Shown in pieces: positions 8,651 to 20,744 of a DNA stretch of 64,000 nucleotides (the first letter of the stretch is position 1; each line of letters opens with the position of its first letter). A model generated the notes under the pieces. It did no database searches, was not told the DNA's origin, and saw only the letters and a list, made by a program, of their open reading frames with translations. Source of the stretch: Pseudoclavibacter sp. RFBB5 (GTDB taxonomy: Bacteria; Actinomycetota; Actinomycetes; Actinomycetales; Microbacteriaceae); contig NZ_PSTZ01000001.1 of NCBI RefSeq assembly GCF_002931555.1, positions 62,001 to 126,000 on the forward strand. The letters are read 5' to 3'. The translations under genes and the position numbers were made by a program.

Positions 8651-9403
8651 TCACGCGTCGCGACGAAGCGCCTGGCGTCTCGCGATGCTCCCCGCAGCCA
8701 GAACGCAACCGACGGTCAGGGCACCTGCTGCGAGGAGCGGGGGTGCAGTGAGGTCTGTCTGCGCGAGGAGCGAGGTTGGAGACCAAGCCGCCACTGCATC
8801 CACCTGGCTCAGGAGAGGGAGAGCCAGCAGGAGGACTGCGGAGATCGCGAGGGCTGCGGCGGTTCGGCGGATCGCCGTCATGATCAGATAGCCGACGCTC
8901 ATGGACATCACCAGGTACACGGTGGATGCGGCCCAGGTCGTGCTGATGAACGTCGCGGTCAGGGGCCCGATCGCGGCCACGCTGACGATGCCCGCGCATG
9001 CCAGGCCGAGGGTGTAGCTCGCGACCGCTGCCAGGCAGTCCACGCCGAGGCGGGGCACGGTGAGCGCAGTGATCGTTCTCACGCGGGTGCGGTAGAAGAT
9101 CGACGAGCCGGCTCTTGTGTCCCAGGTCAGCGACGTGACCGCGGTGGCGACGGACAGGATGAGGCCGAGTTGCATCGCGCTCTGGTTGTAGAGGGCGATC
9201 CCGTCGGCGGGCGTCGCGGCAGCGGCGGTCATGCTGATCTGCTCGGCACTCGCTGCTGCGTCGAAGATCTCCTGCATGTGGGTTGCGAGAACGGGCGCCG
9301 AGAGGCCGAAGAACGTGAAGGCCACGATCATGCCGAGCAGGAGCCCTGTCCGCAGGAGTCGGAGGCTCTCCACACGAGCGGATGTGCGGATGACACGTGT
9401 CAT
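8651..9403 (-). CDS. ABC-2 type transporter permease
   Basis: The membrane subunit (250 residues, about six hydrophobic segments) of an ABC exporter whose ATPase is encoded immediately upstream with an ATGA overlap. The layout, an N-terminal helix (LLRTGLLLGMIVAFTFFG), a long external loop and then paired helices, fits the ABC-2 permease family. The third member of the unit is a PLDc_N-type small membrane protein. The substrate is unknown; modules of this kind are usually linked to drug, lantibiotic or lipid export, which is family knowledge rather than something seen here. Confidence 0.75.
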   Translation of the reverse strand: MTRVIRTSARVESLRLLRTGLLLGMIVAFTFFGLSAPVLATHMQEIFDAAASAEQISMTAAAATPADGIALYNQSAMQLGLILSVATAVTSLTWDTRAGSSIFYRTRVRTITALTVPRLGVDCLAAVASYTLGLACAGIVSVAAIGPLTATFISTTWAASTVYLVMSMSVGYLIMTAIRRTAAALAISAVLLLALPLLSQVDAVAAWSPTSLLAQTDLTAPPLLAAGALTVGCVLAAGSIARRQALRRDA

Positions 9404-10320
9404 GGGTGGGGGTCTCCGATGAGCCGAGCGAATGCGGCGTCGAGGTCTCGATCCTCGAGTGTGACTTCGACGAGCGGGGCGGGCAGCGCGGCGATCAGCC
9501 GAGGGAGCTCTGTGTCCGCCTGCTCGAAGCTCGAGAAGCGCACCTGACAGATCGCGTCACTAGTGAAGCGGATGCGCGCCTCCGGGAACTGTGCGCGGAG
9601 CATGTGCTCGGACGTGCGTGCCCCTTCCGGGGTGAGCTGTGTGTTGAGTCGGATGTTCCAGATGGGGTCCGCAGCGCGTGTGAGGAGCTGTGACGTCGTT
9701 CCGGACGAGATCAGGCGCCCCTCGTTCATGACCACGACGTGGTCGGCGAGCTGTTCCACTTCGCTGAGGAGGTGGCTGGAGAGGAGGATGCACCTGTGCT
9801 GTCGTTGCTCCTCGAGCACAGCTCGGATGTCTGCTCGGCCGATCGGGTCGAGCGCGCTGTTGGGTTCGTCGAGGATGAGCACGTCGGGATCCAGGACCAG
9901 CGCGGCTGCCAGCCCGAGGCGTTGCAGCATGCCTCTCGAGAAGTTCGCGACACCGCGGTCCTCGACCTTCCGCAGCCCGCAGAGGGCGAGCGCTTCTCGT
10001 GGTGCGATGCGGCTGGGGGTGCCGCCGCACATCGCGGTGGAGTTCTCGACAACCTCGCGCGCGGTGAGCCAGGACTCGAACTCGGGAACGTCGGGGCAGT
10101 ACGCCGTCCGTGCGCCGGGCTGGGACACGACGTGTCCGGAGTCGGCTGATGCGAGCCCCGCGATGATGGTGAAGAGGACGGTCTTGCCTGCTCCGTTCGG
10201 TCCGATGACGGCGGTGATGCCCCGATTCGCGGCCTCGAACGTGATGTCACGGATGCCGGTGTCGTTGGCGAAGGTGCGCGTGACTCGGTCGACCCGGAGC
10301 GCGGTGTCGCTGGCGCTCAC
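9400..10320 (-). CDS. ABC transporter ATP-binding protein
   Basis: The ATPase of the exporter, 306 residues. Walker A is GPNGAGKT at residues 40-47, the signature is NFSRGMLQRLGLA (an SRGMLQR variant of LSGGQ), Walker B is VLILDEP, and the switch His lies in LLSSHLLSEVEQLADHV. The C-terminal 80 residues are the extension typical of ABC-2 exporter ATPases. The start is GTG at 10320, overlapping the stop of the PLDc_N gene (GTGA), which is better than longer readings into that gene. It overlaps the permease start by four bases, so three genes are translationally coupled. Confidence 0.85.
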   Translation of the reverse strand: MSASDTALRVDRVTRTFANDTGIRDITFEAANRGITAVIGPNGAGKTVLFTIIAGLASADSGHVVSQPGARTAYCPDVPEFESWLTAREVVENSTAMCGGTPSRIAPREALALCGLRKVEDRGVANFSRGMLQRLGLAAALVLDPDVLILDEPNSALDPIGRADIRAVLEEQRQHRCILLSSHLLSEVEQLADHVVVMNEGRLISSGTTSQLLTRAADPIWNIRLNTQLTPEGARTSEHMLRAQFPEARIRFTSDAICQVRFSSFEQADTELPRLIAALPAPLVEVTLEDRDLDAAFARLIGDPHP

Positions 10321-10544
10321 CACAGGTCGCTGTCGTGCAAGGGGGCTGCCGGGGCTCGGCCGAGGATGAGGTAGGCGATGGCGCCGAACGGGATCGCGGC
10401 GATCGTGATCACGGCCCAGGCCATCTTGGGCAGGTATCGCACCTCGGGGCGTCGGGCGAGATCGACGAGGCACCAAGCGACGAGCACGAGGACGAGGACG
10501 AGAACAGGGAGGAGCGGGGCCAGCAGGTCGAAGTTGCCATTCAT
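10317..10544 (-). CDS. PLDc_N domain small membrane protein
   Basis: Seventy-five residues: an N-terminal membrane helix with a LVLVLVLV run, the WCLVDLARRPEVRYLPKMAWAV segment characteristic of the phospholipase D nuclease N-terminal (PLDc_N) family, and a second helix ending LILGRAP. The family is a two-helix membrane module often encoded in front of ABC-2 exporter genes. It overlaps the ATPase gene start. The ArsR-like regulator ends 113 bases upstream on the same strand and may control the unit. Confidence 0.75.
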   Translation of the reverse strand: MNGNFDLLAPLLPVLVLVLVLVAWCLVDLARRPEVRYLPKMAWAVITIAAIPFGAIAYLILGRAPAAPLHDSDLW

Positions 10545-10657
10545 GGGGTGTCCATCCGGTGGAGTGGGGTCAGGTGCCGAGGAAGCGAGTGCTTCGGAAG
10601 TCGTGCGGTGTCAGCTGGGCCGCGAGGCGACCGGCCGCCCAAGCGCCGCGGAGGGCG

Positions 10658-11197
10658 TCAGGCGCCGTCCATCTCGGGGCGGGGGAGCGCGATCGTCGTC
10701 AGCGCGCGGCGACGGCGGCCTTCGCCGGAAGGGTTCGCCATGACCGTGCCCAGCGCTTCCATGACGGAGGCGAAGAAGGCATCGAGTTCCTCATCGGTCG
10801 CCCAGAAGTCCGCCTGTGCGAAGCTCACGCGGTCGCGGACGAGATCGCGCGTCTCGCCGTCTACGTAGGTCCCGAAGTCGCGGATCAACCCGGAGACGAA
10901 GACCGTGAACACGGTCATCAGCTCCTCGGATGTGAGCGACAGCAGTTCCTTCGAGCTCGGGTTCGCCAGATTCGCCCCGACACGGTAGGAGCGCTCACTT
11001 GCGCCGCGCACGCGCCGTTCGCCCGCGACCTCGATGAGCTCGTGCTCGAGCAGGTGCTTGATGTGGCGGTACAGGGTCGCGATCGGCACGTCGCCGAGTC
11101 GTTCGTGCAGTTCGTGCGAGGTCAGCTCGTCACTCGCGAGCAACGACTGGACGATGCGAAGCCGGATCGGGTGCAGGAGGGGAGACGAAGAGACCAT
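10658..11197 (-). CDS. ArsR-like winged-helix transcriptional regulator
   Basis: A protein of 179 residues whose N-terminal winged helix-turn-helix (HPIRLRIVQSLLASDELTSHEL, then VPIATLYRHIKHLLEHELI) matches ArsR-type regulators that use a helical C-terminal dimerisation domain. It lies upstream of, and in the same direction as, the PLDc_N/ATPase/permease unit, so it probably regulates it. A perfect 10-bp inverted repeat eight bases upstream of the ATG suggests autoregulation. No metal-binding cysteine motif is visible, so the inducer is unlikely to be a metal. Confidence 0.75.
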   Translation of the reverse strand: MVSSSPLLHPIRLRIVQSLLASDELTSHELHERLGDVPIATLYRHIKHLLEHELIEVAGERRVRGASERSYRVGANLANPSSKELLSLTSEELMTVFTVFVSGLIRDFGTYVDGETRDLVRDRVSFAQADFWATDEELDAFFASVMEALGTVMANPSGEGRRRRALTTIALPRPEMDGA

Positions 11198-11205
11198 GAA
11201 CAGAC

Positions 11206-11235
11206 TGTATCAGTATTGATATTGATACTGATACA
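11206..11235. promoter_or_regulatory. Operator-like palindrome TGTATCAGTA-N10-TACTGATACA
   Basis: Arms at 11206-11215 and 11226-11235 match perfectly with a 10-base AT-rich spacer. It ends just before the ATG of the ArsR-like gene (start 11197, minus strand) and is the most AT-rich point of the neighbourhood, so it should overlap that promoter. An autoregulatory operator is the simplest reading. Confidence 0.65.
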
Positions 11236-11272
11236 GGTGCGAGCGGCTCTGTGGCGACTCCAGGGGGCGGGG

Positions 11273-11644
11273 TCAGTTGAGGGTGGCGAGGCGCGCGACG
11301 AACTCGTCGGCAGCGGCTACCTGTTTGCGGAGCTTCGCCTGGCGTTCAAGCGCTTCAGTGCGAATCTCATCCAGTCGGGCCTGGTTTTCGGTGTTCTCCG
11401 GATGCGCCTCGAGCTCGTCGACGACGTCGAGCAGCTCTCGCATCTGCTCCAGGCTGTAGCCGAGCGGCTTCATCCGCCGGATGAGCAGCAGGCGCTCCTC
11501 GTCCTCTGCGGTGTACAGGCGGAACCCGCCGTCGGTGCGAGCAGACGGCACGAGGAGCCCGATCTCGTCGTAATGGCGCAGCGATCGAATGGACATGCCG
11601 GTGCGGTCGGCGAGCTTGCCGATCTGCATCGTCTCCTCGGCCAT
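11273..11644 (-). CDS. MerR-family transcriptional regulator
   Basis: A protein of 123 residues with the MerR N-terminal helix-turn-helix (MQIGKLADRTGMSIRSLRHYDEIGLLVPSARTDGGFRLY, split as IGKLADRTGMSIRSLRHYD and the GFRLYT wing), then a coiled-coil dimerisation helix to the C-terminus. The effector domain is short and lacks metal-binding cysteines. It is divergent from the SulP transporter, and a dyad lies in the spacer of a candidate promoter between them, the classical MerR activator position. SulP is therefore the likely target. Confidence 0.85.
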   Translation of the reverse strand: MAEETMQIGKLADRTGMSIRSLRHYDEIGLLVPSARTDGGFRLYTAEDEERLLLIRRMKPLGYSLEQMRELLDVVDELEAHPENTENQARLDEIRTEALERQAKLRKQVAAADEFVARLATLN

Positions 11645-11657
11645 GCGGGCACTCCTC

Positions 11658-11686
11658 TTGGCTTAACTCTCACGTTACGGTAGGTT
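11658..11686 (+). promoter_or_regulatory. Candidate sulP promoter with MerR dyad in the spacer
   Basis: TTGGCT (11658-11663) and TAGGTT (11681-11686) are separated by 17 bases. The dyad TAAC-N6-GTTA (11664-11677) fills the spacer, where MerR proteins bind and distort the DNA. The transcript would carry a leader of about 110 bases before the GTG at 11804. The assignment is inference from spacing and the neighbouring gene. Confidence 0.5.
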
Positions 11687-11803
11687 TGCGTGAGGTTGCG
11701 GTTCTCCGCGATCCTCTCACTCTTTCCGAGACGCCTCAGGCTCTCGTGGTGCGCAACGGCGCGTGCTCCCTCGTCCTATTCCTGCACCCACCGAGGAGCT
11801 CCC

Positions 11804-13315
11804 GTGACCACCGTCACCCCTACTTCCGACCCATCAGCCCGCTACCGCATCGAGCCGACCGTGCTGCAGGCGTTGCGCAGCCCCCGCATCCTGACTCGCG
11901 AGGTGCTCGCTGGTCTGGTCGTGGCGATCGCGCTCATCCCCGAAGCCATCGCGTTCTCGATCATCGCCGGCGTCGATCCACGGGTCGGCCTCTTCTCGTC
12001 GTTCGTGATGGCCGTCGCCATCGCGTTCCTCGGTGGTCGACCCGCGATGATCACGGCTGCAACAGGCGCCATCGCGCTTGTCATCGCGCCCGTCGCCCGC
12101 GACTACGGCATGGACTACTTCATCGCCACCGTCATCCTCGGCGGCCTCATCCAGATCGTCCTCGCCCTGCTCGGAGTCGCGAAGCTCATGCGCTTCATCC
12201 CGCGCAGCGTCATGGTCGGGTTCGTGAACGCCCTCGCCATCCTCATCTTCATCTCGCAGGTGCCGCAGCTGCTCGGCGTGCCCTGGCTCGTCTACCCGCT
12301 CGTGGTCGCAGGCCTCCTCATCATGTACCTGCTGCCGCGGCTCACGAAGGTCGTGCCGGCGCCGCTGGTCGCGATCGTGCTCCTGACCGGCGCCGCCGTG
12401 GCCTTCGGCCTGAACGTGCCCACCGTCGGCGATCAGGGAGAGCTGCCGCGCAGCCTGCCCGAGCTGTTCATCCCGAACGTGCCACTCAGCCTGGAAACGC
12501 TGCAGATTATCGCCCCGTTCGCCATCGCGATGGCCGTGGTGGGCATCCTCGAGTCGCTCATGACCGCGAAGCTCGTCGATGAGATCACCGACACCCACTC
12601 CCGCAAGACCCGCGAGACCTGGGCGCAGGGCGTCGCCAACATGCTCTCCGGCATCTTCGGCGGCATGGGCGGATGCGCGATGATCGGCCAGACCATGATC
12701 AACGTGAAAGCATCCGGCGCTCGCACCCGAATCTCGACGTTCCTCGCCGGCGTCTTCCTGCTGGTTCTCGTCCTCGCGCTCGGAGACGTGGTCGCGGTCA
12801 TCCCCATGGCAGCCCTCGTCGCCGTGATGATCGTCGTCTCCATCGCGACCTTCGACTGGCACAGCATCACCCCCGCCATGCTGAAGCGCATGCCCAAGAG
12901 CGAACTCGCAGTCATGCTCATCACCGTCATCGCGACCGTCTGGACCCACAACCTCGCCATCGGCGTCGTCCTCGGCGTCCTCGTCGCCATGGTCCTCTTC
13001 GCCCGCCGCGTCGCGCACTTCACCAACGTCACCCGTCGCATCGACGGCGACACCGCCCACTACGACGTGGAGGGAGAGCTGTTCTTCGCCTCCAGCAACG
13101 ACCTCACCACGCAGTTCGAGTACACGTCAGACCCGGACCGCATCGTCATCGACATGGCCCGCTCGCACATCTGGGATGCCTCCACCGTCGCCGCGCTCGA
13201 TGCCATCGTCACGAAGTATGAGGCCCACGGCAAGCGCGTGCACATCGTGGGCATGAACGACGCGACCGCCGCCTTCCACCAACGGCTCAGCGGCGGAGTG
13301 GCGTCGAGCCACTGA
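11804..13315 (+). CDS. SulP-family anion transporter
   Basis: An inner-membrane SLC26/SulP carrier of 503 residues. The transmembrane core runs from LAGLVVAIALIPEAIAFSIIAGV (about residue 30) to near residue 405 with the conserved FLGGRPAMITAATGAIALV motif. A C-terminal STAS domain follows (about 415-503, with DRIVIDMARSHIWDASTVAALD). The start is GTG at 11804 because GAGGAG lies seven bases upstream and the residues encoded before it do not resemble the family. The substrate could be sulfate, bicarbonate or another anion. The STAS region is shorter than in typical sulfate permeases. Confidence 0.85.
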   Translation: MTTVTPTSDPSARYRIEPTVLQALRSPRILTREVLAGLVVAIALIPEAIAFSIIAGVDPRVGLFSSFVMAVAIAFLGGRPAMITAATGAIALVIAPVARDYGMDYFIATVILGGLIQIVLALLGVAKLMRFIPRSVMVGFVNALAILIFISQVPQLLGVPWLVYPLVVAGLLIMYLLPRLTKVVPAPLVAIVLLTGAAVAFGLNVPTVGDQGELPRSLPELFIPNVPLSLETLQIIAPFAIAMAVVGILESLMTAKLVDEITDTHSRKTRETWAQGVANMLSGIFGGMGGCAMIGQTMINVKASGARTRISTFLAGVFLLVLVLALGDVVAVIPMAALVAVMIVVSIATFDWHSITPAMLKRMPKSELAVMLITVIATVWTHNLAIGVVLGVLVAMVLFARRVAHFTNVTRRIDGDTAHYDVEGELFFASSNDLTTQFEYTSDPDRIVIDMARSHIWDASTVAALDAIVTKYEAHGKRVHIVGMNDATAAFHQRLSGGVASSH

Positions 13316-13331
13316 CCCCGTGGCCGCGCGG

Positions 13332-14321
13332 CTACCCGATGACCGGGCGCTCCTCCGGCAACGTGTAGACGACGTTGCGCTGACGCACGGCGAGCGCCGT
13401 CGCGAGCGCGATCGGGCCGACTCGACCCATGAGCATGAGCGCGGAGAGCACGTACTTGCCGAAGGGGTTGAGCTCCTCGGAGAGGCCGATGGAGAGCCCG
13501 CAGGTCGCGAACGCCGAGATGACCTCGAAGAGCGCACGGTCGAGCCCCACCGGATTCGTGAGCATCATCATCGACGTGGAGACGAGCACGAGCGTGGCCC
13601 CGAGGAAGGTGACGCTGATCGCGAGACGCTGCGTGCCGACCGGGATGCGGCGGCCCGCCACGTTCACGTGCTTGGTGCCTCGGGCTTCGGCGACGATCGC
13701 GAGGAACAGGACGGCGAGAGTCGTGACCTTGATGCCGCCGGCGGTCGAGGCGGACCCGCCGCCCACGAACATGAGCGCATCCGTGAACAGCCAGGCCGTC
13801 GGCGACGACATGGCGGGGTCGACGATCGAGAAGCCGCCGGAGCGCATCATGACCGACGCGAAGAGCCCGTGGAAGATGCTGTCCGGTACCGAGCGCTCGC
13901 CGATGGTGGCGGGGTTGTTCCACTCTGCGACGCACCAGCCGACGGCGCCGAGAGCGAAGAGGATGAGCGTCGTCGCCAACGTGAGCTTCGTGTGCAGCGT
14001 CTACTGCTTCCGCACCCAACGCGCTCGAATCAGGTTGAGGAAGACGGGGAAGCCGAGGCTGCCGACGAACACGCCGACCATGATCGGGATGAGGATCGCG
14101 AAGTTCCCGTCGAAGGTGGCGAGCCCCTCCGCATGCAGGGCGAAGCCGGCGTTGCCAAACGCGGACACCGCGTAGAACAACCCGTGCCAGAGGCCGAGGC
14201 CGAACGACCCCTCGGTTGCGGTGAATGCCAGCACGAGCACCACCATGAGGGCGGCCTCGATCGTGAACGTGGTCAGCAGCACCAGGCCGAGCCGTCGCGT
14301 CACGCGATGCATCAGGTTCAC
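13332..14321 (-). pseudogene. trkH: Damaged TrkH/KtrB potassium uptake subunit (in-frame TAG, 5' truncated)
   Basis: Two stretches in the same frame encode the C-terminal two thirds of a Trk/Ktr K+ translocating subunit: residues from LGLVLLTTFTIEAAL to FLNLIRARWVRKQ, a TAG at 14001-14003, then TLHTKLTLATT through GGGSASTAGGIKVTT (a pore/selectivity loop) to ALAVRQRNVVYTLPEERPVIG. Family members have Trp at the TAG position (W-S/T-LHTKL), so a single TGG to TAG change explains it. The N-terminal 110 or so residues, including the first pore loop and VTGL-type motif, are absent: the nhaA gene begins 78 bases upstream on the other strand. Either a decaying gene or a sequencing error plus rearrangement. 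No trkA is visible nearby. Confidence 0.8.
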
Positions 14322-14398
14322 GACGGTAAACTGTGCCGCGGTGTGTCGGGAAGCCTGGTCGACGATGTCCTGTCGTAGAACCCGTCTGGAGCACCACC

Positions 14399-15757
14399 GT
14401 GTCCGAAACGCCGTCCCCGACCACCGAGCAGACCCCGGTCGCCGTTCCCGCTCGAGGAAGCTACCGCGAATCCCGCCGCATCGGCGACATCCTCCGCAAG
14501 GAGACCGTCGGGGGAGTGCTCCTCGCCGTCATGGCCCTCGTCGCCGTCGTGTGGGCCAACTCGCCCGCCGCTGACAGCTACTTCGCGCTGCGCGACTTCC
14601 GCATCGGGTACGAGCCCTGGCACCTGGAGCTGAGCCTGGGCGCCTGGGCGGCCGACGGCCTGCTGGCGATCTTCTTCTTCATGGTCGGTCTCGAGCTCAA
14701 GCGCGAGTTCGTCTCCGGGGACCTGCGCAGCTTCCGGACGGCCGCAGTGCCGATCGCGGCAGCTGTCGGCGGCGTCGCGGCGCCAGCGGGCATCTACGCG
14801 CTCGTCGTCGCGCGTTCCCCTGAGCTGCTCGGCGGCTGGGCCATCCCCACCGCAACCGACATCGCCTTCGCGGTCGCCGTCCTCGCGCTCATCGGCTCGC
14901 ACCTGCCGAGCCCGCTCCGCATCTTCCTCCTCACGCTGGCCGTCGTGGATGACCTGCTCGCGATCAGCATCATCGCGATCTTCTACACGGACACCATCGA
15001 CCTCGTGCCGCTGCTGGTCGCCCTGGGCGTCATCGCCGTGTACGGATTCATCGCGCAGCGCTACCGGAGCCTCTTCGACCGCCACGCGTTCGCCGCCTGG
15101 CTCGTGCTGCTGCCCATCGGCGTCGTCGCCTGGGCGTTCCTGCACGCCTCCGGCATCCACGCCACCATCGCAGGAGTCCTGCTGGCCTTCACCATCCCCG
15201 TCCTGCAGGGGAAGGGGTCGGAGGCACCCGACCGTGCGGGGCTGGCCGAGGAGTTCGAGCATCGCTTCCGTCCGATCTCGGCGGGCATCGCCGTCCCGAT
15301 CTTCGCGTTCTTCTCCGCGGGTGTCGCCGTGGGAGGTGCCGACGGCCTTCTGTCCGCGCTCACCGACCCGGTCACGATCGGCGTCGTCGCAGCGCTCGTG
15401 CTCGGCAAGCCCATCGGGATCGTCAGCACGACGTGGCTCGTCACCCGGTCGAAGCGCTTCACGCTCGACCCGCAGCTGCGGTGGATCGACATCACGGGGG
15501 TGGCGCTGCTGGCGGGAATCGGCTTCACCGTCTCCCTCTTGATCGCCGAGCTCAGTTTCCCGGCCGGGTCCGCCGAACAGGATCACGCGAAGGTCGCGAT
15601 CCTGCTCGCTTCCGTCATCGCCGCCGCCGCGGCAGCGGTCATCCTGAGCGCGCGGAACCGCAAGTACCGGCGGCTGCGCGAGGCGGAGCGCGTCGACGCG
15701 GATGGCGACGGCATCCCGGACGTGTTCCAGACGGCTACGGAGCAGGTTCAGAAGTAG
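14399..15757 (+). CDS. nhaA: Na+/H+ antiporter NhaA
   Basis: An inner-membrane antiporter of 452 residues that extrudes Na+ (or Li+) in exchange for protons. Family hallmarks are [32 protein letters not shown] and the paired transport aspartates in AVVDDLLAI (Asp184 and Asp185). The GTG start at 14399 follows a GGAGC; longer readings run through the trkH remnant. The C-terminus extends past the last helix with a charged tail containing DADGDGIPD, a DxDGDGxxD Ca-loop-like motif not expected in E. coli NhaA. It overlaps the convergent gene at 15748 by ten bases. Confidence 0.92.
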   Translation: MSETPSPTTEQTPVAVPARGSYRESRRIGDILRKETVGGVLLAVMALVAVVWANSPAADSYFALRDFRIGYEPWHLELSLGAWAADGLLAIFFFMVGLELKREFVSGDLRSFRTAAVPIAAAVGGVAAPAGIYALVVARSPELLGGWAIPTATDIAFAVAVLALIGSHLPSPLRIFLLTLAVVDDLLAISIIAIFYTDTIDLVPLLVALGVIAVYGFIAQRYRSLFDRHAFAAWLVLLPIGVVAWAFLHASGIHATIAGVLLAFTIPVLQGKGSEAPDRAGLAEEFEHRFRPISAGIAVPIFAFFSAGVAVGGADGLLSALTDPVTIGVVAALVLGKPIGIVSTTWLVTRSKRFTLDPQLRWIDITGVALLAGIGFTVSLLIAELSFPAGSAEQDHAKVAILLASVIAAAAAAVILSARNRKYRRLREAERVDADGDGIPDVFQTATEQVQK

Positions 15758-16266
15758 TCGCTCATCGCGGCCGCCGCGATGCTGCGCTCTTCCACATCCG
15801 ACCATCGCAGCGCACTGTCGGACGCTGTTCCGGCGGGGCGCTGGATGTGCGCGGCGAGCCGGCGGCTCAGCCCTTCGGGCGACTCGCAGCCGGTGACGTC
15901 GAGCAGGACCACGTCGACGGATTCGCCGAGCTCGCGCTCCAATGACGCGTGCACGCGCATCGCCAGGCCGGCGGCCGCCGAGTCGAGCCGGCGGTTCGTC
16001 GCATCCGCCGCATACACCACGATGAAGTGCGCGAACTGCCCGTAGCGGCGCGCTTCGACGACCGCATCCTTCAGAACCGACTTCAGCTGTCGACGTGCGG
16101 TCTGCGGTGCCGACGACGTTCGGAGGTCGATGGCCACCACGAACGCTCGCGCGCTCATGGTGCGGGATGCGGGCCGTTCGGCTCGGCAGTCGACCACTCC
16201 GGTCGAGGCGGCGAACGCCTGCAGGTGGGGAATCTGGTCGCCGAAGAGGAGCGAGGGGCGGGGCAT
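15748..16266 (-). CDS. Hypothetical protein
   Basis: A predicted soluble protein of 172 residues starting [11 protein letters not shown]. It has alternating strand/helix character ([39 protein letters not shown]) suggestive of an alpha/beta fold; no motif I can assign to a family. The ATG at 16266 is one choice, and an upstream in-frame ATG at 16389 would add 41 basic residues that look non-coding. Its stop lies inside the 3' end of nhaA, in convergent orientation. Confidence 0.5.
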   Translation of the reverse strand: MPRPSLLFGDQIPHLQAFAASTGVVDCRAERPASRTMSARAFVVAIDLRTSSAPQTARRQLKSVLKDAVVEARRYGQFAHFIVVYAADATNRRLDSAAAGLAMRVHASLERELGESVDVVLLDVTGCESPEGLSRRLAAHIQRPAGTASDSALRWSDVEERSIAAAAMSDYF

Positions 16267-16435
16267 AGGTGGGGTCCGTTCTGCTGCGAAACGATCGTTC
16301 GATCGCTGCCGACCAGACTTCCCGGCGCACCAAGCCCGCAAGGGCAGGAAGCCAACACTAGTCCGAGTCCGGCGAGAACGGGGGAGCATCGGCGGAGGGC
16401 CCGCGGGGCGCTCGCCCTGCCCGCCCCCGGAGGCA

Positions 16436-17263
16436 TCACTCAGGGGACGCGCGGGCGATGTGCACCGCGAGGAAGGCCACTTCCTCGTCGGGCAGCTCGA
16501 CCCCGTGCGCTTCGCGGATGAACGTCCGAACCCGCTCCGCGGTGGCGATGGCGCGCGGGGCGCGATCGCTGAGGTTCCTGAACAGGAAGTCGTCGCCGGC
16601 GAGCAGCTGGCCGGCGAAGAACCGTTCGGCGAAGAACTGCAGGTGCGTCAGGAAGCGGGATGCGTGGAGGTCTTTGCGTGAGACGCGCACCGCCGACGTC
16701 ATGGTCACGATGCTGGTGACCTTCGCGACGAGATCGACGACCCGCATGGAGTCGACCCCGGGCTTCCCTGTGTCGGCGTTGACGAGGTGGAAGGCCACAT
16801 TGGCCGCTTCCTCCTCGCCGAGTCGCACTCCGAGCCGCCGCTCGACATGTTCGAGGGCGCTCACGCCGACCGCGTGATGGTCCGGGTAGACCGTTCGCAC
16901 TTCCCACGCGAGCCTGTTGGTGAGCGTCAATCCCTGTCGGTGTCGCTCCACGGCGAAGTGCAGGTGGTCGGTGAGGGTGAGGTACACGTGTGGATCGAGG
17001 GTCAGTCCCGCCCGAGCCGCATCTGCGGCGATCTCCCTCGTCAGCTCCACGTACTCGGCCGGTATCTGCGCGAGCAGCTCGACGAGGTTCCGGTGGTCCG
17101 CATCCGGGAGCGAGATGAACTCCTGGTCGGTGATGGCCGGTGAGACCTCGTCGCCCGGCTTCTGCCCGTACCCGATCCCCTTGCCCAGGAGGACACGCTC
17201 GACGCCGCGGTCGTCGACGACGAGGACCACACTGGAGTTGAGGACTTTCTTGATGGCGGGCAC
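16436..17263 (-). CDS. licT: LicT/BglG-type antiterminator, bgl locus 1
   Basis: An RNA-binding antiterminator of 275 residues. The CAT domain (residues 1-55) has KKVLNSSVVLVVDDRG and LGKGIGYGQKPGDEV. PRD1 follows with YLTLTDHLHFAVERH and PRD2 with FLTHLQFFAERFF and EEVAFLAVHIARA; the PTS-phosphorylated histidines lie in these. When beta-glucoside is transported, dephosphorylation of the regulatory site lets the CAT dimer bind the RAT RNA and block the terminator at 20745-20790. It is the last gene of the operon EIIBCA, GH1, licT. It is about 70 percent similar by eye to the protein at 37898, so either could act on either RAT. Confidence 0.92.
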   Translation of the reverse strand: MPAIKKVLNSSVVLVVDDRGVERVLLGKGIGYGQKPGDEVSPAITDQEFISLPDADHRNLVELLAQIPAEYVELTREIAADAARAGLTLDPHVYLTLTDHLHFAVERHRQGLTLTNRLAWEVRTVYPDHHAVGVSALEHVERRLGVRLGEEEAANVAFHLVNADTGKPGVDSMRVVDLVAKVTSIVTMTSAVRVSRKDLHASRFLTHLQFFAERFFAGQLLAGDDFLFRNLSDRAPRAIATAERVRTFIREAHGVELPDEEVAFLAVHIARASPE

Positions 17264-17311
17264 GGGGGTCTCCTTTGACGCCGCTAGTAGTTTCTGCTCT
17301 CGAGCTGAGAG

Positions 17312-17350
17312 GGCTGAGCTGAGCCGTGCTGCGCTCAGCTCAGCTCAGCC
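17312..17350 (-). terminator. Strong 13-bp hairpin between GH1 gene and licT (locus 1)
   Basis: GGCTGAGCTGAGC and its exact complement (17312-17324 against 17338-17350) enclose 13 bases, just downstream of the GH1 stop at 17358. There is no T tract, so it is more likely a processing or stabilising stem, or a partial attenuator that lowers licT expression, than a full terminator. Locus 2 has no equivalent stem in its 53-base gap. Confidence 0.5.
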
Positions 17351-17357
17351 GATCGGC

Positions 17358-20700
<3,343 letters not shown>

Positions 20701-20744
20701 GTTGTGCTCCTCCATTGGAACTCCGGGGGACCGCATCCGGGCAA

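Noticed and set aside
17312-17350. RAT-like element between GH1 and licT
   Set aside because: The stem is a simple GCTGA repeat palindrome without the ACTG/GCAGGCA features of the two real RATs.
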